Shown one piece after another: positions 48,915 to 59,569 of a stretch of DNA of 64,000 nt (the stretch's first letter is position 1; every line of letters begins with the position of its first letter). Origin of the DNA: Tamarix chinensis. Taxonomy: Eukaryota; Streptophyta; Magnoliopsida; Caryophyllales; Tamaricaceae. Both the position numbers and the translations under genes were made by a program. Location: positions 37,074,318 to 37,138,317 of the forward strand of contig CM060175.1 in assembly GCA_030549775.1 (NCBI GenBank), in the 5' to 3' direction. The notes beneath the pieces are model-generated. The model searched no databases, had not been told where the DNA came from, and worked only from the letters and a program-made list of their open reading frames with translations.

Positions 48915-50486
48915 TCTCATGCAAAATGGGAGAAGAAAAGGGGCTCGAAGAGGGGGTAAGCTAGAAGGGAGGAGATGGCTCGGTTTAGGGACTTTAGGCT
49001 AGAAAATAAGGTAGTTGGGGGAGGTTTCAAGGCAAGGGAATGGTGCAGGAGTTAAGAGGGGGTGTAGGTGGAGGCTAAGGGTGGTTTCACGGTGGAATAT
49101 GATGGCGGAGACGGCGGCAGCAAGGCGGCAAAGTTGGCTGCCGAGATAGGTCGAGGTGGAGGGGCTGAGAAGGAAGGAAAATATCAGGGAAAAATAAAGA
49201 GGTTCAATGGCTGTTTTCGGCCAACTGATGCATGGCGGTGGTAGAGGGGGTTGCAAGGTGTTGAACGGTGGGTTGGGTGACGGCATAGGTGGCCGAACGG
49301 CGGCGGAAGAGGCGGTTGCAGGAGGTTGGGCGGTAAGGGGAAAAATGGGGAAAAAAGGAAGAGATGGAGAAGGGAGGAATTGTAGGGCTCGAGGGGGCTT
49401 GGGGGGTATTGTGGTGGCGTGGGGTGGTAGTAGGTGGTGGAAGAAGGCGGCGCAGGGGTTGGGTGTGGTGGTGCAAGCGGCGATTGGCGGCGGAAGATCA
49501 TTAACCGAGAAAAAAAATGGTGGGAGAAGGAAGGAGAGAAGAGGGAGCTCGGGGAAGGAGGAGGTGCTCGAAAATATGGGGAATGAAGGGCTAGGGAGAT
49601 GAAGAAAAATAAGAGGGCAAAGAGAGGGGCAGGTGGCTGGCCGGCGAGCGTACGCAGGTGGTAGGTGGTGGTCGGTTAGCAGGGGAAAGAGAAGGGGAGA
49701 AGAGGGAAAGGAAGAGGGGTACGCGGGCTATGGTACAGGGACAGTTTGGTTCGAATTGGGAAAGAAAATGACGGGGGAGAGAGGAAGAGAGAGGCCAGGG
49801 AGGTAGGTGGTGGCCGGTGGCAGTTGCAGGCGGTGGCGTGCTCGACCATGGCAGAAATGGTGGTCAAGCGTGGCAGAAGAGAGAAAGGGAAGGGGAGGTG
49901 CGAGTGGGCGGTTGGACCGGTGCAGGAAAGAAGAGCAAACCGGCCGGTCCAATGGAAAAAAAAAAAAAGAAGAGGGACGTGGGCTGTGCTGGGCGGGCGT
50001 GTGAGGAAGAGAGGGGAGGAGAATCGGGCCTGTGGCCCAGCACGCAAGGAGGGGGGAAGCAGGCCAGCAGCCTGGCGGCCCAAAGCCAGGAAGAAGGGAG
50101 GAAAATAAGAAATAGGGGAAAGGAGAAAGAAAAGAAAAAGTAGGAAAAAGAAAGTGGGAAATGGAAAATTTTAAAATAATTAAACTTATAAAATAATAGG
50201 ATGTAATATTTTTGATAAAAATTTTATTTAATAATTTTATTTAATATAATTAAATATATGGCTTAAAAAGGATAATTATAGTAAAACACTAATTTGGAAA
50301 TTTATTTAAATAAAATAATATGATAAATAGCAAAATATTTATTTTTAATTTATTAAATACTCTTATCCAAATTTACATACTCTAAAATCCATAAAATAAT
50401 TAAATTAAATAATTTTAAAAGCTAATTTATTTCAAATAAAAGTTATTTATTAAAATATAGGTTTTCGAAATTTTTGGGAGATTACA

Positions 50487-51300
50487 TATAATATATGGAA
50501 TGAATAATTCATACTCTAAAATTTGTTATATGAAGAAAGGATTTACTCGAGATAAGAAAGATAAGAGCAAGGTCAATGTGGTCTCTACAAAATAATTCTT
50601 TAAATGCTAAGGACATGGACATTTTACTCGCAACTGTCCCAACAAAGGAGTGTTGTCCATATAAGAGATTTAAGTTATGGATACTTATGATGAGGACCTT
50701 GAGTTCAAGCCTAGTGAGTCAGAGGATGAGGAAAATTCTTTTCATGTATTGCAAAGAGTACTTCAAGTCCAAGTTAGTGAACAACCCAATTGAAGAAAAA
50801 ATAAATTCAAAACTAAAAGAAGAGTGGGGGATACGGTTTGTCAATTTATTGTTGGTAGTGAGCCTTATAAAAATGTGGCTAAGGAGAGAATGGTGAAGGA
50901 TTTGGGATTGAAGACAACACCAAATCCAAATCTATATTCTCTCAATGGCTAAAGAGGGACAAAGGAGTCATGGTAACCAAGAAAACCCTTATCTCATTTC
51001 AAGTTGGTAATTATCATAATGATGTGTTATGTGAAGTTTTTCCTATGGATGAATGTGGAATCTTCTTAAATAGGCCATGTTAATATGGTAGATGTGCTAT
51101 TACTAATGAATATCTAGTTAAAAAGGATAACAAAAAGCATAAACTTAAACCTTCTATGTGTGATAATGAGAGCATAGTCAAGAAGAAAAATAGTTTATTT
51201 TTGCATGATATGGATATTATAGAAAGTATTAAAGAAGAAGGTAGTTGCTATTTTTTGATAATTAAGGAATCCCTACAAGAGGAGAAAAATGGAAATATTC
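50487..51300 (+). pseudogene. Zinc knuckle and protease region of element 2
   Basis: After the inserted LTR the Gag frame resumes. At 50590-50650 a worn CCHC knuckle reads FFKC-stop-GHGHFTRNCPNKG in one frame. At about 50838 the sequence gives VCQFIVGSEPYKNVAKERMV and then KDLGLKTTPNPNLYSLNG, the retropepsin region; the D[ST]G active site appears replaced by GSE. It continues with VTKKTLISFQVGNYHNDVLC (50970-51030) and VFPMDECGIFLNRPC, matching element 1 at 12190-12300. An open frame over 50576-50896 is out of frame with these motifs and is not the gene. Confidence 0.7.
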
Positions 51301-52080
51301 CTTGATTAAATGATCTTATTAATGAGTATCATTGTGTATTTCTTGATGACTTATCACCTGAATTACCACCTAAAAGAGGAATAGAGCATGCTATTGACAT
51401 AATACCTTGTGTATCTTTATCTAATCGACCTACATATAGATTTAATATGGAAGAGGATAAGGAATTATAGAGATGACTGAAATACCTCATATAAAAATGA
51501 TGCCTAGATTAGATGACATTTTAGATGAAATGAGTAAAGCTCAAGTATTCTCTAAAATTTATCTAAGGAGTGGATTTCCTATATGAAGTTTAGGTGAAAA
51601 AATATAGTCTTTATGAATGGACTGTGACACCTTTTGGTTTGTATAATGCATCTAGTTCATTTATAAGAGTAATGGATGATGTTCTTTGACCTTTTATTGG
51701 AAGTTTAGTTGTGGTGTGCTTAGATGATATACTTGTGTATTAGTAAAAATGAGCATGATCATCTTATTGATTTGAGGAGGTTATTTGATAAGCTAAGGAA
51801 ATCTCAACTCTATGGAAAAATATGATTTTAAGTTTTCAAGTAATGTTTTCCTTAGATATATTGTAAGTAGTTAAGGTATAAAAGTGGATTCCATAAAGAT
51901 TCAAGCTATTCAATATTGGTTAATATCCAAAGATATTCATGAGGTGAGAAGTTTTCATTTTTTAGCATGTTTTGATAGATGATTCATCAAGGAATCCTCA
52001 ACCATTGCCGGGCTAATAACACAACTCATGATGAGAGGCAAATTCAAATGGAGTGAGGATATAACTAGAGCCTTTAAAAC
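51300..52080 (+). pseudogene. pol: Reverse transcriptase remnant of element 2
   Basis: LNDLINEYHCVFLDDLSPEL (51306-51365) and PPKRGIEHAIDI correspond to the RT entry at 12625-12710 of element 1. Then PTYRFNMEEDKEL ends in a stop, and the sequence jumps within about 40 bp to MPRLDDILDEMSKAQVFSKI (51500-51560). Element 1 has about 160 bp at this place, including the KKDG..RMYIDLR block, so a fingers segment is deleted here. Further on, frameshifts surround CLDDILVY (about 51718), where the first residue of the YLDD motif is Cys. The thumb and connection follow (EVRSFHFLACFDR near 51940, then STIAGLITQLMMRG). Confidence 0.8.
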
Positions 52081-52490
52081 TTGGAAATATAAGATATATA
52101 ATGCACCAATATTATTTTTCCCTAACTTTGATAAATTGTTTGAAGTTACATGTGATGCTATTGGGGTAGGGCTAGGAGATGCACTCTCATATGAAAAATG
52201 AGCAATTACATTATTTAATGAAAATTTAAATGGGGATAAATTAAATTATTCCATATATGATAAATATTTCTATGGCATTATAAGAAGTTTGGACACATGG
52301 AGAAATTATTTGAGATCTAATCCCTTTATTTTATATTCGGACCATGAAAGTTAAAATATTTGCATAGGCAAAAGAAGATTAGTCCTAGACTTGTAAAATG
52401 GTTTAGTTTCTTAGAATCAAATTTTTTTTTCTATTAAGCATTTTATTGGTAAGGAAAATTTCATAGTAGATGTCTTATCTAGGATAGGAT
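52080..52490 (+). pseudogene. pol: RNase H remnant of element 2
   Basis: LFEVTCDAIGVGLGDALSYE (52137-52196) carries the first catalytic aspartate, then LNYSIYDKYFYGIIRSLDTW and FILYSDHES. The frame breaks near 52350, and the HFIGKENF end appears near 52440. The order is that of element 1. Confidence 0.75.
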
Positions 52491-52569
52491 ATCGATGCTA
52501 CTTATCATGTTAGATGCTAAATTATTAGGTTTTGAGATTTTGAAGAAATTATATGCAAAAGATGAATAT

Positions 52570-53340
52570 TTTTTAAGCTTTATAATGCATGTAAAAGGAA
52601 TAATAGCTATGGTTATTATGTGCTAGAAGATGACTTTCTCTTCAAGCTTAATAAGTTGTGTGCACCTCCTTCTAGTATACGCGATTTACTGGTTAAGGAA
52701 GTACATAAGGTGGGTATAGCTGGTCATTTTGGTGTTCATAAAACCATGGAAATATTATATGAAAACGTCTATTGGCCATAATTGATAAAATTGGTACAAG
52801 CTATTACTAAGAGATGTATGGTTTGTCAAAAGAGTAAAAATTTCTTCCATAATGGTTCATAAAATCCTTTACCGATTCTTAGTCAACTATAGCAGCGTAT
52901 CATTATGGACTTTATCTAAGTTTTTCTAAGGACGTAAATGGGAAAGGATTCTATTCTAGTGGTAGGAGATAGGTTTTCTAAAATGGCACATTTCATAACT
53001 TGTAATAAAATAGATGATGTAACTCATATAATAGATTTATATTTTAAAGAGATAGTAAAGTTACATGGTATATCCAAAAGTATAGTGTTTGAAAGAGAAG
53101 TAAAATTTTTGTGTTACTTTTAGAAGACACTTTAGTATATGCTAGTTACTGAGTTGTTTTCTTATTACATCTAATCATCCATAAACGGATGGTCAAACTA
53201 AAGTGACTTATAGAATGTTAGGAACTTTAATATGAGGATTACTCAATAAAAGTATTGAAGATTGGAATGTAAAACTTTCCCATGCTGAATTTGCTAATAA
53301 CATGAATCCTTCTAATTCAACTCATTCGAGTCCATGTTAA
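52570..53340 (+). pseudogene. pol: Integrase remnant of element 2
   Basis: HHCC domain: VHKVGIAGHFGVHKT (52704-52748) and CMVCQKSK (52816-52839). The core opens with IIMDF near 52903 and continues in the frame starting 52938 ([20 protein letters not shown]). The segment that holds the second acidic residue in element 1 (SDRD) reads VFERE (53085-53099), and the glutamate position reads Lys (codon 53200-53202, DGQTKVTYR). So two catalytic positions are changed; the second change is shared with element 1. Stops interrupt the frame after ICYF and HP, among others. Confidence 0.8.
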
Positions 53341-53743
53341 GTTATCTTTGGGGTTAATACTTCTACACCTATGGATATGTTATTATTAAGAATTATGACG
53401 CTAAAGAAAGAATTGAATTATTTAAGAAACTTCATGAGAAAATTAAAAACAATATTGAAAAACCTAATGCCAAATATCAAACTCAAGCAAACAAAATTAT
53501 GCTTAAAAAGTATTTTCACAAGGAGATTTAGTTTAGTTAAACATAATAAAAGAAATATTTCCAAACATGAAAAAACAAACTTATGGTAAGATCTGATGGA
53601 CCATTTAAAATCTTAAGAATATTTGTAAAAAATGCTTGTGAATTGGAATTACCTGAACATTATAATGGATTTTCTAAGACTTTTAATATGATTGATTTAT
53701 CTCCTTACTATATGGATGTTAATTTGATGATAGATTCTTCCTT
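53340..53743 (+). pseudogene. Integrase C-terminal tail of element 2
   Basis: A frameshifted tail: HNKRNISKHEKTNLW in one frame up to 53589, then in another frame KILRIFVKNACELELPEHYN and FSKTFNMIDLSPYYMD (about 53615-53720). This matches the KFGDSAYELDLPD and FNVGDIIPYYCD tail of element 1. Confidence 0.7.
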
Positions 53744-53755
53744 ATAAGGGGAGAA
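53744..53755 (+). promoter_or_regulatory. Polypurine tract of element 2
   Basis: ATAAGGGGAGAA immediately before the 3' LTR start TCATGCGGG; matches the element 1 tract. Confidence 0.7.
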
Positions 53756-54095
53756 TCATGCGGGATAATTTCAATCTCACTCTTCTAATATTGAAGAACA
53801 AGCTTTAGCCTACTTAGAGATGGTAACAATTGTTCTTTGAGATCCTAATACTTTTAATCTTTTGTTAAGTAACTCCTCCAAGTCTCATATATGTTTGCAA
53901 GATCAATCTACTAAATATATATAGTTTATAATATCATGGCATCACAAGGATTATAAAGTTGCATGAAAGACAAGGCTACTTGACATAAAGCTTGATTGCA
54001 CATGATTATTCAATGTATTTTTTACTTAGGGCTTTGTACAGCTTTGTTATTTTTTGTATACTTTTTAATGTTTATAATTTTTAATTGTAGTGAAT
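53756..54095 (+). repeat. 3' LTR of element 2, truncated
   Basis: Aligns with 38766-39110: AATCTCACTCTTCTAATATTGAAG, TACTTAGAGATGGTA, GATCCTAATACTTTTAATCTTTTG and the following AT-rich tail. The match ends near 54095, where a different LTR starts. The rest may lie beyond the window if the Athila-like element inserted here. Confidence 0.7.
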
Positions 54096-55630
54096 ATTTT
54101 CTCTATTTTTTCTTTTCTTTGCCTTCACTTTGAGACTTAATTTAATCTCTTTCATATATTTTACTATAGTTCTAGTCTATTATTTGTACTACTGCTTTCT
54201 TGAGTATTATGCTTCAGGAAATTCCATAAGAACTTACAAATTCAAGAAAGAAATACATGTTTCCAGAATAAAGGACCTAGCATGGAAGTATTTGGAGTAA
54301 AGTAAGTCAACCTAACATGTTTATAGAAGAGTCTAGAAACTAAAAGAGTTGAAGATATGCCAAGAAGTCCAAAAGAATACATGAAGAGAAGGTTGCATAG
54401 TTGGTTACACACCTAGCTGCACAAACATACAACACCTGTTTATGATTGTCGAAGGAAAAGAAACCACATGGCCAGTCAGTGTAAGAATTGCATAGCCGTG
54501 TAGAATTTTATGCTAAAGAAGTTGAGGCTACAAACCTTGCACGGCCAACCAGTGTGCGGATTGCATGGCTATGCAGGTCCAAATTTCCATTTGTTTAATA
54601 GCTAGGATGGTGCATGGCCAGGCTATATAGGCTATGTATGGCCATACAGCGATGGTTACACCCACATTAGTCGTGTGTGAGATGCCTGGCATTATCGGGA
54701 TTATTTAAGGCACACTTTGGGGATTTCTTAGGTAGTTCTTAGAGGGATTCTAGAGCACTTTTCCTTCCTATTCCGAAGCAATAGATTCATGTATTTAGAT
54801 TATTTCCATTATTTTGATATTTTTGGAGATTCAATTTCTTATTCTTGTATAATCAACTCAAAATCAACACTATTTTGCTCCAGTTTACGGTCAATTCAAT
54901 CTAATTCCTCTTCTTTGTATTTTTACACTATAGTTATGTTTCTTATGTAATAATTTTCATTGATTTTCCTTGAAGATATGAGTGAGTAATCTTCTTTTCT
55001 AGGATTCAACTTGGTCTATTTTGTTCTTAATATGATGGATTGAGGCATTATGTCGTATGTTTGGTTCATATATGCTATTTCATGTGCTAGGATTAATTGT
55101 TTTAAAACAGATTTGATGAAATATGAACTCATTAGATGATATCCACAACTAAAAGGTTAGAATCATTATCAAAAAGTAGTATATGAATGGAAATTTAAGC
55201 AATCACAAAAGTATATGTTTAATTCTTAAGGTCTATAAAATTAGTGATACTTAATAGATTTAATTTAATTTGTGAGTTATGTAAGTAGTCTGAAAAAGAT
55301 TAAATGTGTTCTTAGTCCATAAAAGAGTCTAACAGATATAATTAGATCAATTGTTTACAGTTAATGAATTAAACTATGACGTATACTTTGTTTCATCATT
55401 GATTACGATTTTAGAGATTGAAGTTCAATCCTTGGTTTCATTTCTATTGTTTTAGCATTTACAATTATAAATTCTTCATAATTATTCTTGCTATAAGTTT
55501 GCATGTCCCTAATCCATATTGATTTAGATATTTAAGATACTAAAGAAGTGTACTCAATTTCGATGCTCTTGTGTGATACGACCTTGAAATACAATAACAA
55601 ATCTGTATGCTTGCGAATCTACCTTATTAA
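54096..55630 (+). repeat. 5' LTR of an Athila-like element
   Basis: Ends just before an Asp-type primer site. It contains repeated GGCCAACCAGTGTGCGGATTG / GGCCAGTCAGTGTAAGAATTG words (54470-54660), a late GTGTGATACGACC motif (55571-55583) and CTATGCAGG-like words common in plant LTRs. The left boundary is inferred from where the element 2 LTR stops; the TGAATATT there is a candidate start. Confidence 0.6.
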
Positions 55631-55635
55631 GTTTT

Positions 55636-55653
55636 TGGCACCATTATCAAGAC
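55636..55653 (+). promoter_or_regulatory. Primer binding site, tRNA-Asp type
   Basis: TGGCACCATTATCAAGAC inside TTTTTGGCACC; it resembles the TGGCGCCGTTGCCGGGGA site of Athila elements with G-to-A and C-to-T-like changes. Confidence 0.75.
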
Positions 55654-55775
55654 TTCAGCTAATTGATATTCTATTCTTGATTATTTGGCTATACTAAATC
55701 ATTTAATTTCCTTATGTTCTTTACCTTTTATCTTCTCTATTTGATAGTTCATTATATGTGTTTTTATATACCTTT

Positions 55776-55805
55776 CACTACAAAATAATTGACTTTTGCC
55801 AACAG
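55776..55805 (+). repeat. Left terminal inverted repeat of the CACTA element
   Basis: 30 bp, identical to the reverse complement of 61376-61405. Its first bases are CACTACAAAA. Confidence 0.92.
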
Positions 55806-56004
55806 GCCTTATCTGTCGGTAAAAGCCATGTTTTTGTTGGTAAAAGTTTTTACCGACATATATTTTTTTGTGACAAAACTATGGGTAAAAAATTTGTGCT
55901 TAAAATTTTTACCCACAGATATATATGATCTGTTGGTTTAGTTGCTTATGCTCACAGATATTTATCTGTTGCTAAAGTTTTGAGTAAAAGTATTAACCAC
56001 AAAA

Positions 56005-56170
56005 TAATATCTGTGACTAAAAGTATTGTCCACAAAATAATATCTGTGACTACAAGTATTATCCACAAAACAATATCTGTGACTAAAAATATTGCCCAAA
56101 AAAAAATCTGTGACTAAAAATATTACCCACAAAAGAAAATCTATGACTAAAAGTAGTATCCACAAAATTT
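56005..56170. repeat. 33-bp subterminal tandem repeat
   Basis: Five units of about 33 bp with the core ATCTGTGACTAAAAGTATT followed by a CCACAAAAT-like half. The 92-residue minus frame over 55962-56240 (FSHRYYFVDN repeats) is produced by this array. Confidence 0.85.
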
Positions 56171-56199
56171 TATATCTGTTAGTAAAACGACAATAATGT

Positions 56200-59160
56200 C
56201 CATAATACCTGTTATCCTTATATAAAATGTAGTACACCATACATAATCATCGTTCTTTAGTTTAACTATCAAAATGATAATAGTCTTATAGGTATAATAT
56301 ATATAGAACTTGTAACCTATGCTAACATATAAGACATCTTCGTTAACATATGAAACACCATCCTCTTCATTCCCATCCTATTTAGCATCTCTAACAACTT
56401 CAGCGTCTTCAATATATTCCCTGATAATCATCAAGATGTAATTCTTGAAAAAATATGCATGTAACTTAATTAGATTAATATAAATTCTCCTAGGATATTT
56501 TTTAACTGGTGTAGTGTCTTTTAATATGCCTCAATTCACTAAGATCTACAAGTAATCCTATGACAATGACAAATATAGAAAATAAAAGGGGCAAATGATA
56601 GCAAAAGAGAATAGAAAAGTAGATGGACATATAATTTCAAACATCAGGGGTGTTTGCAGTTGCATTGCTTTTACCTTTTGAGATTGCCGCCTTTTGCTTC
56701 ACTAAATGCCCCAACACTAGAAGACATGTAACTAAATGCAAAGAGAGTATAGATTAGAGAGATGGAGCAGAAACAACTAAAAGAAAGGCATGGAAAGTAG
56801 AACAATAAAAATCCAAACTTACATTGTATTGGATTTTTAACTTGAGGTCTCTCTGAATTGCTTATTTATAGACATAAATTTATTTGTCTATGAACTTTAT
56901 GAGCACATGTAGTTTTTAAAATTCAGCAGCACTGAGTTAAAATAAGAATTAGCATAAGGTTCTCTATTCAACTAAATGTAGTTGTTGTCCAAATTTATTA
57001 TCTATGTATTTCAATCTGATTTGGATAAATTTGTCATCAAATGTGAGCTGCTACAGTTCTAGATATTTTTGGACACATGGAGAAATTTGATTAAGTTTAC
57101 ATGGCATGCTATAATAACCTAAAGCTAAGATTTAAAGCTAAATCCTATGGTAGTAATTTATAAAACTTCAGACCATATTCTTGAAATCTAATTTTTCTAC
57201 TGCTGGTTCCTTCTTATTTTATCTCGAATTCAGTACGCTTATAAGACAGTAGAGGAACTTAGATAATGAAGGAAAGAATCAAAAAAGTATATACCGAAAC
57301 GGGTTGAACTAAGTTATTTTTATACGTTGCTTATGAATGCTTAACCTATGTTTACTTGCTATTACTGTCATACCTTATTTTTTTTGGTTTCACTAGCTAA
57401 ATGCATGTTTATAGACCTATAAAATGATGAAAAATTTAGTGCACTATGTGCTAATAGATTTAGCTAAATTTTGATAGGTTTTGATGGTTCGGAGGGGCAT
57501 TTTTCCTCATGTTTTTCCATTATTTTTGCGACATTCTACAAATCTGATTTCACACCCGAGGTCCACTCACTTTCAATTTAAAAAAAAAATAAGTATAGAC
57601 CTATAGTACACTAGGGAACGGAATTTATAAAGTTTAGAATCTAGTAAGGATAGTTTGAATGAGTTCTTGAACATATTTAGAGTTGATTTATGCATATTTG
57701 GGACTGATTTTGCTAAAAAACTCAAACCTAATTTTAGATATGAAAACAAGTTGTTCTTACCTTGTAAACAAATTTAGAGGCCTATCATATGAGCAGGAAC
57801 TCAGTATTTTAATAGCAGAATCAAATGTGATAAGTTTAGATAGATTTTTCATCATTTTCACAAATAAAAGCTTCATGTTTTGAGCTGATTTTACGGTTTA
57901 GCTCCACATCTAATTTATTTTTGTTAGAGCCTGATTTTGCATAGATGTATAGAAGCATAACAACACTAGATGCACAAAAGTGTATAAATAGATCTTGTAT
58001 GTAATTCCAAAACAATAGATCTCCCGCAAATCATCCAATTTTCAGATGAAACTTTATAGGTAAGCAAAAGTGAATAAACGAAAAAACATACAAACAACCT
58101 ATTACCTCAAATTTCAACCATACAACATATAACTTCAATTTTCAATCAAACAACATGTAATTTCAATTTTCAACCAAACAACTTGTAATTCCAAGTTTTT
58201 AACTAGCAATTTCAATTACCAATACCTGCCTTAGCTACAAAAGTCCAACAAAAATCAAATACCAGTATTAAAAATGAAGTGACAAGACTACTAGATTTCG
58301 AAACTAAGGTTTCAAAGCCCAAAACAACAATCTATGCAAACAAAGGTGTTACGATGTAATTAATACCATTTCAACTATTTCTATATATTCAATTTTAGGA
58401 AAAGAACCATACATATAACCAACTTCATAATTTCACTTAAAATCTAAGATTTTAGGCCCGAAAATACAATTTGGTTGAATTTTATTAATTTATTTAAATT
58501 GAATATTTAGAAATACAACTAAAAATATTTTATAACATAAAATATAATCAATTGCTCAAAAATAATAAAAGAAATATCCAATTTAGCATAATTAGAATTT
58601 TTGAGCTCGGAAGGCAAATCCGATCAATTCTTCCTAAAGTATATAAATTGACGGTTTGGAATTGTAATTAAATGTATACTAATGTACTTTATATAATCAT
58701 TTAAATCAAACAACCTGATTACACAATCCAATTTAGACCCGCAAGAGTTTTGACCCAAAATCCAATTCCAATCAATTTCACATAATTTTCCCAAATCAAC
58801 ACTTTTGATATGAAATTAAATACATTTCAAAAGATATTATAAAATCAATTGAGTGAAAAAAATTAATTATGCAATCCAATTCCATTACACACGAATTTTG
58901 ATCTAGAAAGTCAATTCCAATGAATTCCACATAAATTTCTCAAATTGACGGTTCTAACATAAAATTAGATACATTTTAAAGCATAACATAAAATTAATTT
59001 TCCCAAAATAGCTTAATCGGATGAATCTAAAAAATTCGGACATAACCCGACCTAAAATCCGATTTTCACAAATCAACCAAATGCACTGGAATTAACCATT
59101 CTAAATTAATCATATAACATATGTATACATAATTACACAATCAATTTAGCTTATAATAAG
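56200..59160. other. Interior of the CACTA element, AT-rich, no gene recognised
   Basis: No frame above about 70 codons and no DDE motif. On the minus strand 56345-56560 has a readable acidic stretch (REYIEDAEVVRDAK, then DGNEEDG) near the left end that might be the last exon of a lost element gene. The rest contains frequent runs of AATTTCAATTTTCAA (58130-58220). Confidence 0.4.
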
Positions 59161-59171
59161 ATAATTCATAC

Positions 59172-59567
59172 TCAATTAATCAAAACAAGGGTTTGGGTTT
59201 TCGGAAATTTATACCAAACGAAACTAACAAATCTAAATGGGTGAAGGTCGGAGAAGATATGCCGGCAACCAGCGAGGTTCGCAGTGGCTGGAGGATGGCG
59301 GCATGACCTATGCTGCTGCTTCGGTCGCTGCTTGTTGTAGCATTGTAGTTTGCAGGCACGACGGTGGTGTGCGGCTGGAGTGGCGACGTCGATGGTGGCC
59401 GACGGTCGGCTGGTGACAATGGAGGAGCTGAGGAGAAGGAAGCAAGACGGGAGAACTAACAGAAGAGAAGGGAGAGAAGAAGAGAGAAAGGGAAAAGGAA
59501 GAGGGTCGGGGCAATGGGGTCCCTTTTTTTTTTTACCAATACATATATATAAATATATAATATACAT
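59172..59567 (-). other. GC-rich island inside the CACTA element
   Basis: A 350-bp GC-rich stretch in otherwise AT-rich DNA. The minus strand is open for 131 codons (MYIIYLYICIGKKKKGPHCP onward) with a Pro/Ser/Leu then Ala/His/Arg-rich run. Other frames on both strands are open too, which lowers the coding case. It could be a first exon or a captured host fragment. Confidence 0.3.
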
Positions 59568-59569
59568 CT

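Larger units (their letters stand above)
44995..50486 (-). mobile_element. Family A LTR, copy d, with perfect target duplication
   Basis: 5492 bp from TGTAACACCCCCAAAATTCAC to TTTTTGGGAGATTACA, flanked on both sides by TATAA (44990-44994 and 50487-50491). There is no internal region, so it is a solo LTR. It is the longest copy because of a minisatellite of about 1.5 kb at 46740-48250. The cassette of CCGGTGGACCGG units (45665-46055) is the best preserved, suggesting a young copy. Purine-rich DNA spans 48880-50155. The Pro-rich minus frames and Gly/Arg-rich plus frames there are compositional. Confidence 0.85.
38766..54095 (+). mobile_element. Ty3/gypsy retrotransposon, element 2 (defective, nested)
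   Basis: 5' LTR 38766-43563 (split by a family A LTR), Met-type primer site 43571, gag remnant, a second family A LTR at 44995-50486, zinc knuckle, protease, RT, RNase H, integrase, polypurine tract and a truncated 3' LTR. Without the two insertions it is about 5.8 kb. It is related to element 1 but not the same family: protein motifs align throughout, while the LTRs differ. Stops, frameshifts, an RT deletion and changed integrase catalytic positions make it inactive. Confidence 0.85.

Noticed and set aside
49207..50143. Gly/Arg-rich frames of 65-131 codons on + and Pro-rich frames on -
   Set aside because: Compositional frames in the purine-rich part of LTR copy d.
55962..56240. 92-codon minus frame with repeated Ser-His-Arg-Tyr words
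   Set aside because: Produced by the 33-bp subterminal array of the CACTA element.
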